NCBI GenBank assembly: GCA_034437795.1
Contig: DAOTTI010000044.1
Span: 1 to 14,936 of the forward strand
DNA from: DAOTTI01 sp034437795
Lineage (GTDB): Bacteria; Chloroflexota; UBA11872; UBA12225
DNA: 14,936 bases
Direction: 5' to 3'
The notes under the pieces were generated by a model that searched no databases, had not been told where the DNA came from, and saw nothing but the letters and a program-made list of their open reading frames with translations. Positions 14,004-14,936 of the stretch are shown here, piece by piece. Position 1 is the first letter of the stretch. Each line of letters starts with the position of its first letter. Made by a program: the position numbers and the translations under genes.

Positions 14004-14936
14004 ATGAACTCGGTTGCTCGGCTGGCTGCGGTGACGCGCGCAGCAGTCAGCCTGGTGCGCTGCAGTCCGGGCCACACTGCCAGGCGAGGACTGCCGTGGG
14101 GAGCGTTGTGCCTCGTACTCCTGTTCCATCTGGTGCTCTCGAGCCGCGCGGTCCCGTCGCCGGCGCGGCCCATCCCACCCCGACTGGCCGAGGCGGCGCC
14201 GGCGCTCAGCCACGGCCGCCAGTGCTCTCTCAACGAGATCCGTGAGGCGCTGCAGGCCGACGCGATTACCGCCAGTATCAGCAAGGGACCCACGCACGTT
14301 GACGTGGAGATCGTCAACCGTACGGACTGCATCCTGGCCGTGGGCGCGGCTACCTACGAGCTCATAAACGGGAGCTATGACAGCCAGCGCCTGTTTAGCG
14401 CCCTGGACACCACGATAGGGGCGCAGCATGATACGACGCCCGGTACGGTGGCTTTCACCCTCACCTATCCCAGGTGTGCTGTCTTCCAGGTGGATGCCTA
14501 CGTGGGGACGCACATTAAAGAGCCCTTGCCACCCAACTATGCGGGGCGGTTCATCGGCGGGAAGGTCTTTAGCGATCAGAGCTGCACGCCCACACCGACT
14601 CCAAGGGCTACGGGTACCCCAACCGCCGCTGTCTCACCGACGGTGACCGCGACGCAAACTAGCACCGCCACGACGCCCGCGGGGACCGCCACCGCTACCC
14701 CGACCTCTACCAGCACCACCACTACCACCACCACAGTGACCGGCACACCGACGGCCACCCCTACCGTGACGCCAACGGCGACGGCTAGGGCCACCAGCTC
14801 ACCGACCGCTACAGCCACACCCACGAACACGCCCGTGCCCGCGCCTAACGGCGGCGGCGCATCCGGCGGGGGCTCAGGCGGAGGGGGCGGAAACGGTGGC
14901 GGGGGCAGCGCCGCCGGCGGCGGCGCCGGCGGGGGC
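14004..14936 (+). CDS. Secreted Thr/Pro-stalk, Gly-rich protein (3' end missing)
   Basis: The frame is open to the window end, giving 311 residues so far. ATG 14004 has GGAGGGG 6 bases upstream. After a basic N-terminus, a hydrophobic segment (about 31-46, WGALCLVLLFHLVLSS) looks like a signal peptide or membrane anchor. Residues 70-194 form a globular segment with four cysteines (74, 109, 158, 194), starting CSLNEIREALQADAITASI, that I do not recognise; two disulfides are possible. Residues 195-281 are a Thr/Pro/Ala stalk of TPTPTAT type, and from 282 on the protein is almost pure Gly with Ser, Ala and Asn. Such stalks are common in surface proteins of Chloroflexota. The codons are in one frame throughout, so the low complexity is not a frame artefact. 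A further domain or anchor may follow outside the window. Function unknown. Confidence 0.75.
   Translation, partial: MNSVARLAAVTRAAVSLVRCSPGHTARRGLPWGALCLVLLFHLVLSSRAVPSPARPIPPRLAEAAPALSHGRQCSLNEIREALQADAITASISKGPTHVDVEIVNRTDCILAVGAATYELINGSYDSQRLFSALDTTIGAQHDTTPGTVAFTLTYPRCAVFQVDAYVGTHIKEPLPPNYAGRFIGGKVFSDQSCTPTPTPRATGTPTAAVSPTVTATQTSTATTPAGTATATPTSTSTTTTTTTVTGTPTATPTVTPTATARATSSPTATATPTNTPVPAPNGGGASGGGSGGGGGNGGGGSAAGGGAGGG

Noticed and set aside
13880..14245. Alternative frame overlapping the stalk-protein start
   Set aside because: It has no ribosome binding site or recognisable content, while the frame from 14004 has both a strong site and a signal-like segment.
1..14936. selD/senC, selA, selB or tRNA-Sec inside the window
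   Set aside because: No frame or structure resembling any of these was found; they must lie elsewhere if the selenium reading is right.

Overview
The window is high-GC bacterial DNA with strong Shine-Dalgarno sites, several GTG starts, Tat-type lipoprotein signals and a secreted protein on a Thr/Pro stalk. This mix recalls Chloroflexota such as the Thermomicrobia, but no marker gene fixes the taxon. Gene-free stretches are filled with dispersed repeats.

Layout. 1-1757: one small helix-turn-helix protein gene (561-1244) set in repeat-rich DNA. 1758-5326: a tight three-gene operon that reads as selenoneine biosynthesis: senA (EgtB-like C-Se bond-forming enzyme), senB (selenosugar synthase) and egtD (hercynine-forming histidine methyltransferase). 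5584-6714, minus strand: a permease of the ArsP_1/DUF318 (COG0701) type whose frame is broken only by one in-frame TGA. That TGA falls where the family has the first Cys of a CxC motif, and a bacterial SECIS-like hairpin follows at once, so it is best read as a selenoprotein. 6796-7713: a divergent LysR regulator resembling the CysL / selenium-metabolism-associated group, with a textbook LysR box in the shared 81-bp promoter region. 7973-8299, minus: a small hypothetical protein. 8909-10300 (minus) and 10499-11884 (plus): two divergent ABC-type sugar-binding lipoproteins with no permease genes. 12271-13473, minus: an MFS exporter of the fosmidomycin-resistance type. 14004-end: a secreted stalk protein cut by the window edge.

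The main result is the block 1758-7713, which looks like a selenium locus. EgtD makes hercynine, SenB makes a selenosugar from selenophosphate, and SenA joins them. Next door sit a probable selenocysteine-containing permease and its likely LysR regulator. No selenophosphate synthetase (senC/selD) is visible here. If the permease really contains Sec, the genome must carry selD and the Sec decoding genes elsewhere, and that SelD could feed both routes. The permease substrate and its functional tie to selenoneine are inference.

A REP-like repeat family with GGGAGAGGG-type hairpins sits at gene 3' ends, including both convergent junctions (egtD/permease and sugar-binding protein/MFS). No tRNA, rRNA, transposase or cas gene was recognised.
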